Assembly: GCF_001887355.1 (NCBI RefSeq) | Contig: NZ_MPIN01000001.1 | Span: forward strand, 248,001 to 312,000 | Reading direction: 5' to 3' | Length of the DNA: 64,000 nt | Source: Cystobacter ferrugineus | GTDB lineage: Bacteria > Myxococcota > Myxococcia > Myxococcales > Myxococcaceae | Part shown: piece after piece, positions 24,542 through 33,759 of the stretch | Numbering within the stretch: the first letter of the stretch is position 1 | Layout of the letters: each line of letters opens with the position of its first letter | Translations under genes and position numbers: made by a program | The notes under the pieces: model-generated | Database searches by the model: none | Seen by the model: only the letters and a program-made list of their open reading frames with translations | What the model was told of the DNA's origin: nothing

Positions 24542-25483
24542 CTGTCGAACCACGTTCGTGGGCTCTTGCCGTTGATGGGGCTGCTCTGTGGCTGTAACGC
24601 GATTCCGATCGAAGAGGAACGTGCTTCGGACCCGCTGAACAGCACCCGCTCGGCGGTCATTGTCGGAACGGTGAACTGGTCGAGCACCAACTCCCTCACC
24701 GAGGGCTATCCCATCTACAACGCCGGGAAGGTGGGCTACCTCGACATTCCCGCGCGCGCGACCCGGTGCACGGCATGGCTGGCCTCCACCGATATCGTCA
24801 TCACCAACAATCACTGCATCGCCGACGCCGCCCAGGCCGCTGGCGCCCAGGTGGCCTTCAACTATAACGACGGCGTCAGCTCCGCTTCGTATGTCTGGTA
24901 CAACTGTTCGACGTTCCTCGAGACGTGGCCGGAGTATGACATGACCGCTCTGAGGTGCGGCCCTCGCAACGGGCTCACCCCAGGGCAGGCACAGGGCGGC
25001 TGGTTGCACATTTCCACGACGGATGCCGTCAACAACCAGGAACTCTACGTCATCCACCAGAACTGCGACTACTACACGGACGCCTGGTGCTCTCCGACCA
25101 AGAAGTTTTCTCCAGGCCGGGTGACCCATGCCAACTTGACGCAGACCGACGTTGCCTACGACGCAGACACGCTCGGAGGTTCGTCTGGCTCGCCGGTCTT
25201 CTCCAGCTTCCACCATGTGGTGGCGCTGCACCACCTCGGTTATGGCGGCAATTCTCAGGGTCGTGGCAGCTACAACTCAGGCGTCAAGGCATCCTTCCTG
25301 CGGGCGGCCCTTTACGAGATCGGTGTTGGCTGGGAATGCGGCAACGGCACGTGTGATCCCAATGAAGCCAACGATGGGAGCTGTCCGTACGACTGCACCG
25401 CCCTCTGCCAGGCCAAGTGCTCGGATGGCGTGACGTGCTGCGGTGCCGATGGCTCTTGTCCTGATGGCCTCTCCTGTTGGTAG
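24542..25483 (+). CDS. secreted trypsin-like serine protease, possible CTG start
   Basis: About 313 residues. The leader reads LSNHVRGLLPLMGLLCGC, a lipoprotein signal ending LCGC. Catalytic residues: His in ITNNHC (~90), Asp in EYDMTALRC, Ser in LGGSSGSPVF (~215); an S1B-type protease. The tail (~285-313) is a short Cys-rich segment (CQAKCSDGVTCCGADG), frequent in myxobacterial surface proteins. Start: AGGAGG at 24529-24534 is followed at normal spacing only by CTG 24542; the in-frame ATG at 24575 would cut the signal peptide to seven residues. I therefore mark CTG as the likely start, tentatively. Confidence 0.72.
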   Translation: MSNHVRGLLPLMGLLCGCNAIPIEEERASDPLNSTRSAVIVGTVNWSSTNSLTEGYPIYNAGKVGYLDIPARATRCTAWLASTDIVITNNHCIADAAQAAGAQVAFNYNDGVSSASYVWYNCSTFLETWPEYDMTALRCGPRNGLTPGQAQGGWLHISTTDAVNNQELYVIHQNCDYYTDAWCSPTKKFSPGRVTHANLTQTDVAYDADTLGGSSGSPVFSSFHHVVALHHLGYGGNSQGRGSYNSGVKASFLRAALYEIGVGWECGNGTCDPNEANDGSCPYDCTALCQAKCSDGVTCCGADGSCPDGLSCW

Positions 25484-25493
25484 GCCCTTCGAG

Positions 25494-26423
25494 ATGAGCA
25501 TGGACCGCATCGACGCCATGCGCGTGTTCGTCTCCGCGCTCGATGAGGGAAGTCTGGCTGGCGCGGGCCGCGTCCTCGGACGTTCGCCCGCCGCCGTCAC
25601 GCGCGCCATCACCTTCCTGGAGAACCACGTGGGGGTTCAGCTCCTGCACCGCACCACGCGCTCCATCCGTCTCAGCGAAGCCGGTGAGCGCTACGCGGCC
25701 GCGTGCCGCCGCATCCTGACCGACCTCGAGGAAGCGGACATGCTGGCGGCGGGCGAGCGCGGCGCGCCCCGGGGCCTGCTCTCCATCACCGCCCCACTCG
25801 TCAGCGGCTCCCGCATCCTCCGCCCCATCCTCGACGCCTTTCTCGAGCAGCAACCCGCGGTGAAGGCCCGCCTGCTGCTGCTCGATCGCACCGTCAGCCT
25901 CGTGGATGAAGGCATCGACGTGGGCCTGCGCATCGCGCACCTGCCCGACTCCAGCCTCGTCGCCACGCGCGTGGGCGAAGTCCGCAAGGTGCTCTGCGCG
26001 TCGCCCGCCTATCTCGATTCGGCCCCGCCCATCGAAAGCCCGGCCGATCTCGCGCGCCAGCGCTGCATCCAGATGACCTCGTTCGGGCAGGAGTCCTGGA
26101 AATTCCCCCCCGTGAGCGGCTCCACCGTGACCCGGCACGTGACGATTGAACCGAGGCTCGTGGTCAACACGGTGGAGGCGGCGGTGGAATCCGCGCTGGA
26201 GGGTCGCGGAATCACGCGCGTCTTCTCCTATCAGATCGCCGAGGAGGTGGCCGCGGGCAGGCTCCGGATCATCCTGGCCGAGGATGAGCCCGCGCCGTTC
26301 CCGGTGCATCTCATCACCCCGGAGGGGCGGCTGTCGGTGCCGAAGGTCCGCGCCTTCTTCGACTTCGCGGCTCCCCGCCTCAAGGCGGAGTTCGCCCGCC
26401 GGCAGCGCGCCTGCACGGACTGA
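25494..26423 (+). CDS. LysR-family transcriptional regulator
   Basis: 309 residues. Winged helix-turn-helix at the N-terminus (DRIDAMRVFVSALDEGSLAG, LGRSPAAVTRAITFLENHVG) and an effector-binding domain from ~92 (RGLLSITAPLVSGSRILRPIL). Closest in pattern to the AaeR/DmlR-like group. It starts only 11 bp after the protease stop. Downstream it converges on the haloalkane-dehalogenase-like hydrolase gene (stops 16 bp apart). Start ATGAGCATGGAC; MDRIDAM (25500) is equally possible. Target unknown. Confidence 0.85.
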   Translation: MSMDRIDAMRVFVSALDEGSLAGAGRVLGRSPAAVTRAITFLENHVGVQLLHRTTRSIRLSEAGERYAAACRRILTDLEEADMLAAGERGAPRGLLSITAPLVSGSRILRPILDAFLEQQPAVKARLLLLDRTVSLVDEGIDVGLRIAHLPDSSLVATRVGEVRKVLCASPAYLDSAPPIESPADLARQRCIQMTSFGQESWKFPPVSGSTVTRHVTIEPRLVVNTVEAAVESALEGRGITRVFSYQIAEEVAAGRLRIILAEDEPAPFPVHLITPEGRLSVPKVRAFFDFAAPRLKAEFARRQRACTD

Positions 26424-26439
26424 GGGAGGCAGGCCCGGT

Positions 26440-27330
26440 TCAGGCCGGCAGGTGGCGCGCCAGGAAGTCGCGCATCAGCGGCACGATCTCGTCGGCCTTG
26501 TCCTCGAGGGCGAAGTGCCCGGTGTCGAGCAGGTGGAGTTCGGCGTTGGGCAGGTCGCGCAGGAAGGCCTTCGCGCCCTCGGCCGGGAAGATGTTGTCGT
26601 TGGCGCCCCAGGCGATCAGCGTGGGCGGCTGGTACGTCCGGAAGAACTCCTGGAACTTCGGATAGAGCGCCACGTTGTTCCGGTAGTCGTAGATGAGATC
26701 CAGTTGGATCTCGATGCTGCCCGGCCGATCCAGGAAGAGCTGATCATGAAGCCAGGCCGCCGGATCGAGGCGGGACACATCCTTGACGCCATCGACGTAC
26801 TGGGACCGGGTGCCTTCGAGCGTCATGAAGGGCCGCACCGCGTCGCGACGCTCGCGTGAATTGTCGGCCCACAGCGCCTTGATGGGATCCCAGAAGGCCT
26901 GGAGGCCCTCTTCATAGGCATTGCCATTCTGGGTGATGAGCGCCGTCACCCGTTCGGGATGCCTGAGCGCGAGCCGGAAGCCCGTCGGCGCGCCATAATC
27001 CATGACATAGAGCGCGTAACGCCTCGCACCGAGCTGCTCGAGCAGGGCGTCGATGATCTCCGCGTAGCTCGCGAAGCTGTACGTGAACGCCTCGCGCGCG
27101 GGCATCGCCGACAGGCCGAAGCCGGGAAGGTCGGGCGCGATCACATGGTAGCGATCCGCCAGCGCGGGGATCAGGTGGCGGTACATATGTGACGAGCTGG
27201 GATAGCCGTGCAGCAGCACGACCACGGGCGCGTCGGCCGGACCCGCCTCGCGATAGAAGATCTCCAGGCCCCCGACCTGCGTGGTCCGATGGTGGGTGAC
27301 GGGAAGGGGGGTCGACGTGGTGGCGGACAT
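26440..27330 (-). CDS. alpha/beta hydrolase of the haloalkane dehalogenase / epoxide hydrolase type
   Basis: 296 residues, cytoplasmic. Oxyanion motif HGYPSSSHMYRHL at 41-53; the nucleophile elbow VMDYGAP carries Asp111 instead of Ser, which is the mark of haloalkane dehalogenases and epoxide hydrolases. Catalytic His in LLDTGHFALED (~273). A cap domain covers ~140-225. The likely reaction is hydrolytic ring opening of epoxides or dehalogenation; substrate unknown. ATG at 27330 is chosen since the frame upstream lacks homology. It diverges from a GNAT gene (150 bp between), and may be controlled by the convergent LysR gene. Confidence 0.82.
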   Translation of the reverse strand: MSATTSTPLPVTHHRTTQVGGLEIFYREAGPADAPVVVLLHGYPSSSHMYRHLIPALADRYHVIAPDLPGFGLSAMPAREAFTYSFASYAEIIDALLEQLGARRYALYVMDYGAPTGFRLALRHPERVTALITQNGNAYEEGLQAFWDPIKALWADNSRERRDAVRPFMTLEGTRSQYVDGVKDVSRLDPAAWLHDQLFLDRPGSIEIQLDLIYDYRNNVALYPKFQEFFRTYQPPTLIAWGANDNIFPAEGAKAFLRDLPNAELHLLDTGHFALEDKADEIVPLMRDFLARHLPA

Positions 27331-27480
27331 GTGGGTTCTCCGTGGGTTGCGTTGACGAGGACTCATGTAGTTCCCCTCCCCTCGCGGAAGAATGTGCTTC
27401 GCTTCGAAGTCAGTCTTTCGCTCCACGCAAGAATCGCCGCCGCGGCTGTTGCCCGGACCCATCGGTGGTAGGCCTCGCGT

Positions 27481-27960
27481 ATGGGTCAGACCTCCACCGC
27501 CATCGTCGTGCGTGACTACCGCCCCACGGACGTGGACGCCTTGATGGCCTTGTTCCGCACCGCGGTGCTCCAGGTGGCCCGGCGCGACTACACCGAAGCC
27601 CAGGTGCGGGCCTGGGCGGGACGGATGGACCGGGAGCGCTGGATCAAACGCCTGGCCGCCAGGCCGACCTTCGTCGCCGAGGTGGGCGGCGAGGTCGCCG
27701 GATTCAGCGACCTGGAGCCCGATGGGCACATCGACATGCTGTTCGTCCACGCGGACCATCAGGGCCGGGGCGTCGCCTCGGCGCTGTTCGATCACATCCT
27801 GGCCCGCGCGAGGGCGGCGGGCCTCGGGCGCCTCTATACCGAGGCCAGCCTCACCGCCCGGCCGTTCTTCGAGCGCCACGGCTTCACGGTCATCGCGGCC
27901 CAGGACGTGCCCGTCGCCGACGAGGTGCTGCGCAACTTCCGGATGGAGCGGGTCCTCTAG
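27481..27960 (+). CDS. GNAT-family N-acetyltransferase (YafP-like)
   Basis: 159 residues. GNAT fold with the acetyl-CoA loop HADHQGRGVASALFDHIL (motif Q-x-x-G-x-G/A) at ~93-108, preceded by the strand HIDMLFV, and followed by YTEASLTARPFFERHGFTVI. The order resembles the PhnO/YafP-like group. Substrate unknown. Single gene, divergent from the dehalogenase-like hydrolase; the DUF454 gene converges after ~85 bp. Confidence 0.8.
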   Translation: MGQTSTAIVVRDYRPTDVDALMALFRTAVLQVARRDYTEAQVRAWAGRMDRERWIKRLAARPTFVAEVGGEVAGFSDLEPDGHIDMLFVHADHQGRGVASALFDHILARARAAGLGRLYTEASLTARPFFERHGFTVIAAQDVPVADEVLRNFRMERVL

Positions 27961-28045
27961 CGTCGCGCCTGGGGGGTGCTCGGGAGAATCCCCTCACCCA
28001 GGAACTGGTCGCGTACCTCGTCGTACCGTCGCGGGTTCCGAGCGC

Positions 28046-28489
28046 TCAGCCGGGTGGACGGCTGGGGCGGCTGAGAATGTAGGCCGCCCCGATGAGCATC
28101 AGCGATCCGGAGACGGCCAGCACGGGCCACTTCACCCGCATGACGAAGGCCATGAGCGCGAAGCTCACCCCCATGGCGGAGATCGCGCTCGCCTTCACCT
28201 TCACCGGCACGGTGCCGTACTGCTTCCATTCCTGGAGCCGAGGCCCGAAGTGCGGGTGCGTGTACAACCAGTGATGGAAGCGGGGCGAGCTGCGCGAGAA
28301 CGCCCACAACGCGATGAGTAGGAAGGGCGTCGCGGGAAGCAGCGGCAGGACCGCACCGAGCATCCCCAGGCCCACACAAACGAACCCGAGCGCCATGAAG
28401 AGGGACCGGAAGCGCCGGTTCCGGCCCTCGTCGACGCTCGGGGAATGTGACTCCATCGTCGGTTCGTCTGGCACTCCCCTCATATACAC
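28046..28489 (-). CDS. YbaN / DUF454 inner-membrane protein
   Basis: 147 residues from GTG 28489; ATGs at 28483 and 28456 are alternatives, the last giving 136 residues, close to the family's usual ~125. Characteristic sequence LGFVCVGLGMLGAVLPLLPATPF then RFHHWLYTHPHFGPRL matches YbaN/DUF454. Three or four membrane helices. Function unknown in all species. Gene is isolated. Confidence 0.78.
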   Translation of the reverse strand: MYMRGVPDEPTMESHSPSVDEGRNRRFRSLFMALGFVCVGLGMLGAVLPLLPATPFLLIALWAFSRSSPRFHHWLYTHPHFGPRLQEWKQYGTVPVKVKASAISAMGVSFALMAFVMRVKWPVLAVSGSLMLIGAAYILSRPSRPPG

Positions 28490-28526
28490 CAGGAGCCACT
28501 CCGCGGGGCCCGATGGCGGTCTTCGC

Positions 28527-30962
28527 TCAGTGGAGGGTGATCCTGTCGACGGTGATCGTCGCGGTCCTGGGGAAATGGACCCGGTATTCGAGGACGCGGT
28601 TGATCGCCGTCTGCTGGAAGCCCAGGCGGAAGTCCTGGTACTGGTTGGCGGCGGCGAACTGTTGTGACGTCAGCTCCATGCTCGAGAGGACGGCTCCCGT
28701 GGTGTTGTCCCTCACGTCCAGGGTCGCGACCACCTGAGCGCCGAGCGAGTTGTTGTCCGTCTTCACCCGGAACGTCACCTTCCGATGGCCAACGGGCACC
28801 TGGGCGTCATAGGGGCCGTAGACCATGTGCCCGGCCGCATCGAGGGGGGGCGAGGCCTGCCAGCCATCGCCGCTCGAGCGTCCGGCGTGATGTGCCACCA
28901 CGGCCCCTTCCGCCTCGTACTGGCCGATGCGGGTCGTCGTCGTGACCTTGTCGATGTTGATGGCCGCCCTGTCCTTGTAGTCGGCCCGGAACTCGAGCTG
29001 ATGGCCGGCGACGTTCTCATAGGTCAGGCTGAAGTCCTGGTAGACGCCAGGGGCCTTGAACTGGTGGCGGTAGACATCGAACGACGTCAACACCTGCCCC
29101 GTGGTGGCATCCCGGATATCGAGCGTCACGACGTGGTCGTTGTTGCCGGTGTTGACGTCGATCTTCATCTTGAACGTGGTGGTGAGCTGCCCGGCCGGGA
29201 AGGTCGAGACATAGGGGCCGTACAGCATCATGCCGGCGTTGTCCTGGGAGACGTTCGCCGTCCATCCGTTGTCGCTCGACCGGCCGACGGTGTGCGAGAA
29301 CGGCGAGGCGGCATAGCTCGTCGTCTCCGCCTCGTACGTCTTCACCACCGTGGAGGGATCCGTGGGCAGGAGGTAGGACTCGCGCATGAGCTGGAAGTAG
29401 TTGTCCGGCCTCACGAAGACGATGTTGCCGTTGCCCTTGAAGGTGTTCACCACGTTGACGAAGCTCTGGATGCTGTTGCCCTCCCACGGATTGGCCTGGA
29501 TGCTGACGAACCGGGGAGCCGTGCCGTTCCAGCCGGAGATGGCTTTGTTGATCTCCGAGATCATCGAGCTCTCCGTCGGGCAGTACGTGGCATTGAGGCC
29601 CTGGCTCGGCAGGACGTTGTTGTACACCGTGATGCCTCCGCCCGCGTTCTGCGCGGTCAACCCCAGGAGGGACGGCGCGTTGTACGCGAAGGAGTTTCCC
29701 ACGTTGGTGTTCGTGGCCCCGTCGATCTTGTTCCACACGGTGAGGACCTTCAACCCCGAGCGGTTCATGTAGTCATTGGACAGCGACACGTAGTTGTCCA
29801 GATGGGACGCGTTCCCCCAGTAGTTGGGATAGGTGTAGCCCAGTCCGGTGGGGCCCGAGATGAGGTTGTCGTTGGGCGTGGCGGTGGCGTGCAGGTAGTT
29901 GAGCACACCGGGCATGGCGTCCAGCATGGCCGGCGAGATGGTCCATCCGAGGGGAACCTGTCCTCGGGCGGGACTGTCCCAGAGCTTCTTGAAGAGATGC
30001 TCCACGTACTGCAGGTTGTCCCCGTCGCTCAGGATGAGCGTGATGTAGATCTTGTTGTTCAGGGTGGGCTTGTTGGGAACGGGTTTGACGTTCACCGCCC
30101 GGGACGTTCCGCCGAACACCGTCAGGTTCGAGGCGAAGTCACTGGCCACCGTGGAGATGCCGTACTCGGAGACGCGCTGGACGCCCGAGGCTTCTTCCGG
30201 CCACCAGCCCATGTAGATGCCCCCGCTTCCATAGGGCATGGCCACCAGGAACTTCCTGAGCAGCGAGTCCTCCGCGGCGACCCGCGGATCCAGCCACACG
30301 ACGGCCATCTTCGTGGCCGTGGCGTAATCCCGCAGGAAGCCCTTGATGCCCGGCGCGAGCCCGATGAGCACCCGGTGCGTCACCTGGGACCAGTGGTTGT
30401 CGTACAGGTACTGGTAGACCTGGAGCTTCGTCGTGAACCTGCCGCGCAGGTCCATGAGGATGGGCAGGTTGTAGGGCGCGGACGTCAACCGGGAGGCCAG
30501 CTCCGGGGAAGCGACGACGCCATCGCGCAGACCCGCGAGCGTGGTGGCCAGGTTGAGCGTGTCGGGCACCGCGGGGTCGTAGATGACGATGCCCGCGACC
30601 TCGCTCCGGTACTTGCTCAGGAGGCTCCAGTTGTCGGCCACATCCGTGTAGCCAAGCCCCAGGGAATTGAGCCAGCCATACTTGCCATCCTGACCTCGCA
30701 CGGCGGTGTCGTACGTGAAGATGCGGGGTTGGGTCCTGTTGACGAGCCCCTTGAGGGTCGTGAAGAGCGCCGCCTCGTCCTCCCGGGCGGCGGTCAAATC
30801 CATCACGTCCAGCGTCGCCGCGGGCGCGGTGAAGGACGGGAGTACCTGATTCGCGGGCCAGGTGAGTCCAGCCGCCAGGGCCAGCGTGGGGCGGCACACC
30901 CCCCACGCCGTCAAGGTCATGGCGAAGACGGGCGCCCACCGGGCCCATCGGTCGATCTTCAT
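28527..30962 (-). CDS. secreted GxGYxYP-family putative glycoside hydrolase with two C-terminal beta modules
   Basis: 811 residues. Signal peptide (~1-30, WGVCRPTLALAAG). The catalytic-type region has the N-terminal domain (~35-260: VMDLTAAREDEAALFTTLKGLVNR, QPRIFTYD) and the signature GLGYTYP, which names the GxGYxYP family. This family is predicted to be glycoside hydrolase-like, with no well-established substrate. Two homologous beta-sandwich modules follow (~545-670 and ~680-811), each beginning with an EAE motif (YEAETTSYAA / YEAEGAVVAHHAGRSS) and containing YGPY and LDIRDATTGQVL / LDVRDNTTGAVL. They look like carbohydrate-binding domains. Upstream 357 bp is AT-rich. Probably acts on polysaccharide outside the cell. 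Confidence 0.8.
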   Translation of the reverse strand: MKIDRWARWAPVFAMTLTAWGVCRPTLALAAGLTWPANQVLPSFTAPAATLDVMDLTAAREDEAALFTTLKGLVNRTQPRIFTYDTAVRGQDGKYGWLNSLGLGYTDVADNWSLLSKYRSEVAGIVIYDPAVPDTLNLATTLAGLRDGVVASPELASRLTSAPYNLPILMDLRGRFTTKLQVYQYLYDNHWSQVTHRVLIGLAPGIKGFLRDYATATKMAVVWLDPRVAAEDSLLRKFLVAMPYGSGGIYMGWWPEEASGVQRVSEYGISTVASDFASNLTVFGGTSRAVNVKPVPNKPTLNNKIYITLILSDGDNLQYVEHLFKKLWDSPARGQVPLGWTISPAMLDAMPGVLNYLHATATPNDNLISGPTGLGYTYPNYWGNASHLDNYVSLSNDYMNRSGLKVLTVWNKIDGATNTNVGNSFAYNAPSLLGLTAQNAGGGITVYNNVLPSQGLNATYCPTESSMISEINKAISGWNGTAPRFVSIQANPWEGNSIQSFVNVVNTFKGNGNIVFVRPDNYFQLMRESYLLPTDPSTVVKTYEAETTSYAASPFSHTVGRSSDNGWTANVSQDNAGMMLYGPYVSTFPAGQLTTTFKMKIDVNTGNNDHVVTLDIRDATTGQVLTSFDVYRHQFKAPGVYQDFSLTYENVAGHQLEFRADYKDRAAINIDKVTTTTRIGQYEAEGAVVAHHAGRSSGDGWQASPPLDAAGHMVYGPYDAQVPVGHRKVTFRVKTDNNSLGAQVVATLDVRDNTTGAVLSSMELTSQQFAAANQYQDFRLGFQQTAINRVLEYRVHFPRTATITVDRITLH

Positions 30963-31319
30963 GAGTCACTCCCTCCCCGATTCAGACAGCGTTGACGCAC
31001 ACCAATGAAGGCGGGCCACGCGATGACGATCAGTGAAGAGTGGCGGCGGAGGCCCCCCGTTTGATACACCCCTCCATCCCACTAAATCAAGATTAACTAG
31101 AAAATCATCGAGAGGCGGAGAGCCACTCAGCGAGCACGGAGCGAGACCGACCAGGTGAGTGCACGTCAGCCGTCTCAGGGGTACTCAAGGAGCGCGTGGG
31201 GGCCCTTCCCCGCTAGATCCTCGGCGTGCACCAGGCTTGGAGGGACGATAGCGCGGACTCCCGGTACGTCACACTTCCAGGGACGGAACTCCGTCTGATG
31301 ACGTGGAAGGAGACCGCTC
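30963..31319. other. intergenic region between divergent genes
   Basis: 357 bp. The segment 31060-31115 is unusually AT-rich (AAATCAAGATTAACTAGAAA) and is a likely promoter for the GxGYxYP gene. I see no conserved ORF, tRNA or repeat. Confidence 0.5.
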
Positions 31320-31871
31320 ATGTTGGAACGTCGTACCCCTCGCCTCCTGCTCCGCCCCTTGGGTTCCGGGGACGAGGATGCATTCCACCGATTGCTCAAC
31401 GACCCCCATGTGCGGCGCTACCTCTGCGATGACCTGCCGGTCTCCCGGGAGATGGTCCAGGAGCACATCGCCTTCAGCCAGCGGAGCTTCCGTGAGCGGG
31501 GCTTTGGTCTGTTCAGCCTCTTCCTGGTGGAGCAGCCCGAGACGTTCATCGGTTTCACCGGGCTCGGGCGTATCGACGACGGTGAGGAGGTGGAGCTCTG
31601 GTACGGCCTGGCACCCGAGCACTGGGGGCGCGGCCTGGCGACCGAGGCCGCCGAGGCCATGCTGCGCTTCGGCTTCGAGCAATTGGGGATGGAGGAGCTC
31701 TGGGCCGGGGCGGACCTGGACAACGCGGCCTCCTTCCGGGTCATGGAACGTCTGGGGATGACCCGGGTGGGAGAGCGTCTCGTCGGACCCCGGCACGTGC
31801 GGGCGCTGTACTACCGGCTCACGCGTGGAGCCGCGCATCTCTCGAACTCCGCTCCATGTTCACGTCGGTGA
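31320..31871 (+). CDS. GNAT-family N-acetyltransferase (RimJ/RimL type)
   Basis: 183 residues. Pattern TPRLLLRPLGSGDEDAFHRLLNDPHVRRYL at the N-terminus, then LWYGLAPEHWGRGLATEAAEAMLRFGFEQLG with the acetyl-CoA loop (HWGRGLATEA) and ADLDNAASFRVMERLGM. This is the ribosomal-protein/other amine acetyltransferase group; the substrate cannot be stated. The coding frame ends just before a stretch without genes. Confidence 0.82.
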   Translation: MLERRTPRLLLRPLGSGDEDAFHRLLNDPHVRRYLCDDLPVSREMVQEHIAFSQRSFRERGFGLFSLFLVEQPETFIGFTGLGRIDDGEEVELWYGLAPEHWGRGLATEAAEAMLRFGFEQLGMEELWAGADLDNAASFRVMERLGMTRVGERLVGPRHVRALYYRLTRGAAHLSNSAPCSRR

Positions 31872-32457
31872 CGGTGTGGTTCACCGTAGGCGTACCTTCA
31901 GGTGCTCCTCATCGGCATTGGGCCGTCCTAGGAAGGTATCCAGCAGGCGTCCCTCCACTGACTCCCGCTCCCAGACCGCTGCCCGCTCAATCCCCCACCA
32001 TCATGGGCTTCTGGACTTTGCCGTGGAACGGGAAGGGCAGGCTCAGATGCAGGCTTTGCTTCGAGCGTGGGCGTAGATTCCCTTGAGGCCACTGATGATA
32101 TCAGCACGCCTCTCCTGCAACGCACGGTCCATCGATCCGGTCGCGCGTTTCGGCAGAAGGTGGGACGACGAAGCGCTGCGGCCTTCTCGTCAAGGCATAG
32201 AGCGCGCGGTCGTGAACCCACTCGGGACACTCAAGCCAGGTCCTTGCGGGGCCGGGGCGGCGCATTGAGGAGGAAGTCCGGTCTCGTCCCCCGGGCATAG
32301 GCCTAGCCGCCAGCGGTCGGCGGCTCCTGTTAGCGGGCTGGCGGCGAATTCCGTGTCCGCCTCTGGCCGCGTCGCCACGAATTCTGCACGAACATTCCTC
32401 GGCGGGTGCACCGCTCCCCCATCCGGGTTGCACGTCGGAGGTCCACTCTCCGGCTCC
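31872..32457. other. gene-free stretch, possibly degraded
   Basis: 586 bp. Several short overlapping open frames exist in both directions but none shows a recognisable family, a good start site or a consistent third-position GC bias. The segment could hold a decayed mobile element; I see no terminal repeats to support that. The last 60 bp contain the start region of the CreD-like operon. Confidence 0.4.
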
Positions 32458-33756
32458 ATGATCCTCGACACGCCTCCTCCTCCTCCGCGACCGGCCCCGA
32501 GCCTCGCCCGGCGCGCCGGCGCGTGGCTCATCCGTCACCACGTCCTCGGCAGCCTCGCCATCGTCTTCTTCGCCACCGCCGTCATCTCCAGCCAGATGGT
32601 GGACCGGACGGACTTCGCCAGCTCGGAACTGGAGCGCGGCGTCATGGAGCGCTGGGGTGCCCCCGTCGTGCAGCCCGCGCCCTCGCTGCGCTACGTGCAG
32701 AGCGGCACCCTCTTCACCGAGCTCAAGCCCCTGCCCTTCGCTCAACAGCACGTGCAGGTGCAGGCGGGGATGAACTACCGCAAGCGCGGCCTGCGCTACT
32801 TCTCCGGCTTCGACTTCACCCTCTCGGCCGACTACGCCGCCGTCAACCGCGAGGGCCATGACATCGACGTGGCCTTCATCTTCCCCATCGAGATGGACAA
32901 GTCCCAGGTGCTCCTGTCCGACTTGAGCTTCCTCGTGGATGGGGCCGAGGCGGACCTGGACATGGGTGAGTCCGGCAACCGGCTCGTCTGGACGGGCCGC
33001 ATCCCCCAGGGCGCCACGCGCCGCTTCTCCATCCGCTACCGCGCCCGGGGCCTCGACTCCTTCCTGTACAAGCTGGACCCCACCCTGCCCGCCCACGACG
33101 TGCGCCTGCAACTGAACGTGACGGGAGGCGAGAACTACGACTATCCGCCCCAGGTCCTCGCCGCCAGCAAGGTGGAGACCGGCAACGGCACGGTGGCGCT
33201 CGACTGGGCCTTCCAGTCGCTCGAGTCCGGGGTGAGCCTGGGCGTCATCCTCCCCTCGGTGGAGGCCTATGACGAGCTCATCTCCACCATGGCCCGCCGC
33301 GCCTGGGTGCCCTTCCTCGGCCTGATGGCGCTCCTGGCCGCCTTCAGCCTCCACCACCGGCGGCCCCTCGCCATCTACGAGGCGTACCTGCTCGCCGCCG
33401 CGTATGGCTTCTACTTCGTGCTGCTCGCCTACCTCGCCGCCTTCATGAACTTCTACGTGGCCTATGTGCTGGCCACCGGGGGAATGGGCGCCGCCGTGGT
33501 GCTCTACGCCCGGCGCCTCTACCCCCGCGAGCGCACCTCCCGGCTGGCCGGCGTCTGGGCCGCCACGCTCGTGGTGCCCACCACCGCCGTCATCCTCCAG
33601 GGCTACACCGGCCTCATCTACACCCTGGAGATCCTCGCGGCGCTGCTCGGGCTCATGGCCCTGTCCACCCGCGCCGAAGTGCGCGCCCTGCTGTCGGATC
33701 TCCCCCCGGGCGGCGAGCCGCCGCGCGCCCCCTCCTCTCCCCAGGAAGCGATGTGA
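32458..33756 (+). CDS. CreD-like inner-membrane protein
   Basis: 432 residues. One N-terminal membrane helix (HHVLGSLAIVFFATAVISS, ~28-46), a large periplasmic region (~50-280) rich in beta strands, then five to six helices (~285-410: FLGLMALLAAFSLHH, YLLAAAYGFYFVLLAYLAAF, YVLATGGMGAAVVLYARRLY, TLEILAALLGLMALS). This is the topology of CreD/inner-membrane proteins of the Cre regulon. ATG 32458 follows GGAGG at distance. The following gene starts 3 bp after its stop. Annotated as CreD-like by topology and pattern; not closely similar. Confidence 0.6.
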   Translation: MILDTPPPPPRPAPSLARRAGAWLIRHHVLGSLAIVFFATAVISSQMVDRTDFASSELERGVMERWGAPVVQPAPSLRYVQSGTLFTELKPLPFAQQHVQVQAGMNYRKRGLRYFSGFDFTLSADYAAVNREGHDIDVAFIFPIEMDKSQVLLSDLSFLVDGAEADLDMGESGNRLVWTGRIPQGATRRFSIRYRARGLDSFLYKLDPTLPAHDVRLQLNVTGGENYDYPPQVLAASKVETGNGTVALDWAFQSLESGVSLGVILPSVEAYDELISTMARRAWVPFLGLMALLAAFSLHHRRPLAIYEAYLLAAAYGFYFVLLAYLAAFMNFYVAYVLATGGMGAAVVLYARRLYPRERTSRLAGVWAATLVVPTTAVILQGYTGLIYTLEILAALLGLMALSTRAEVRALLSDLPPGGEPPRAPSSPQEAM

Positions 33757-33759
33757 CCC

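Noticed and set aside
28785-30995. Plus-strand open frame across the GxGYxYP gene
   Set aside because: Mirror of the codon bias of the real minus-strand gene; no start site or family.
31872-32457. Short frames resembling a transposase fragment
   Set aside because: No DDE motif, no repeats and no consistent codon bias; left as gene-free sequence.
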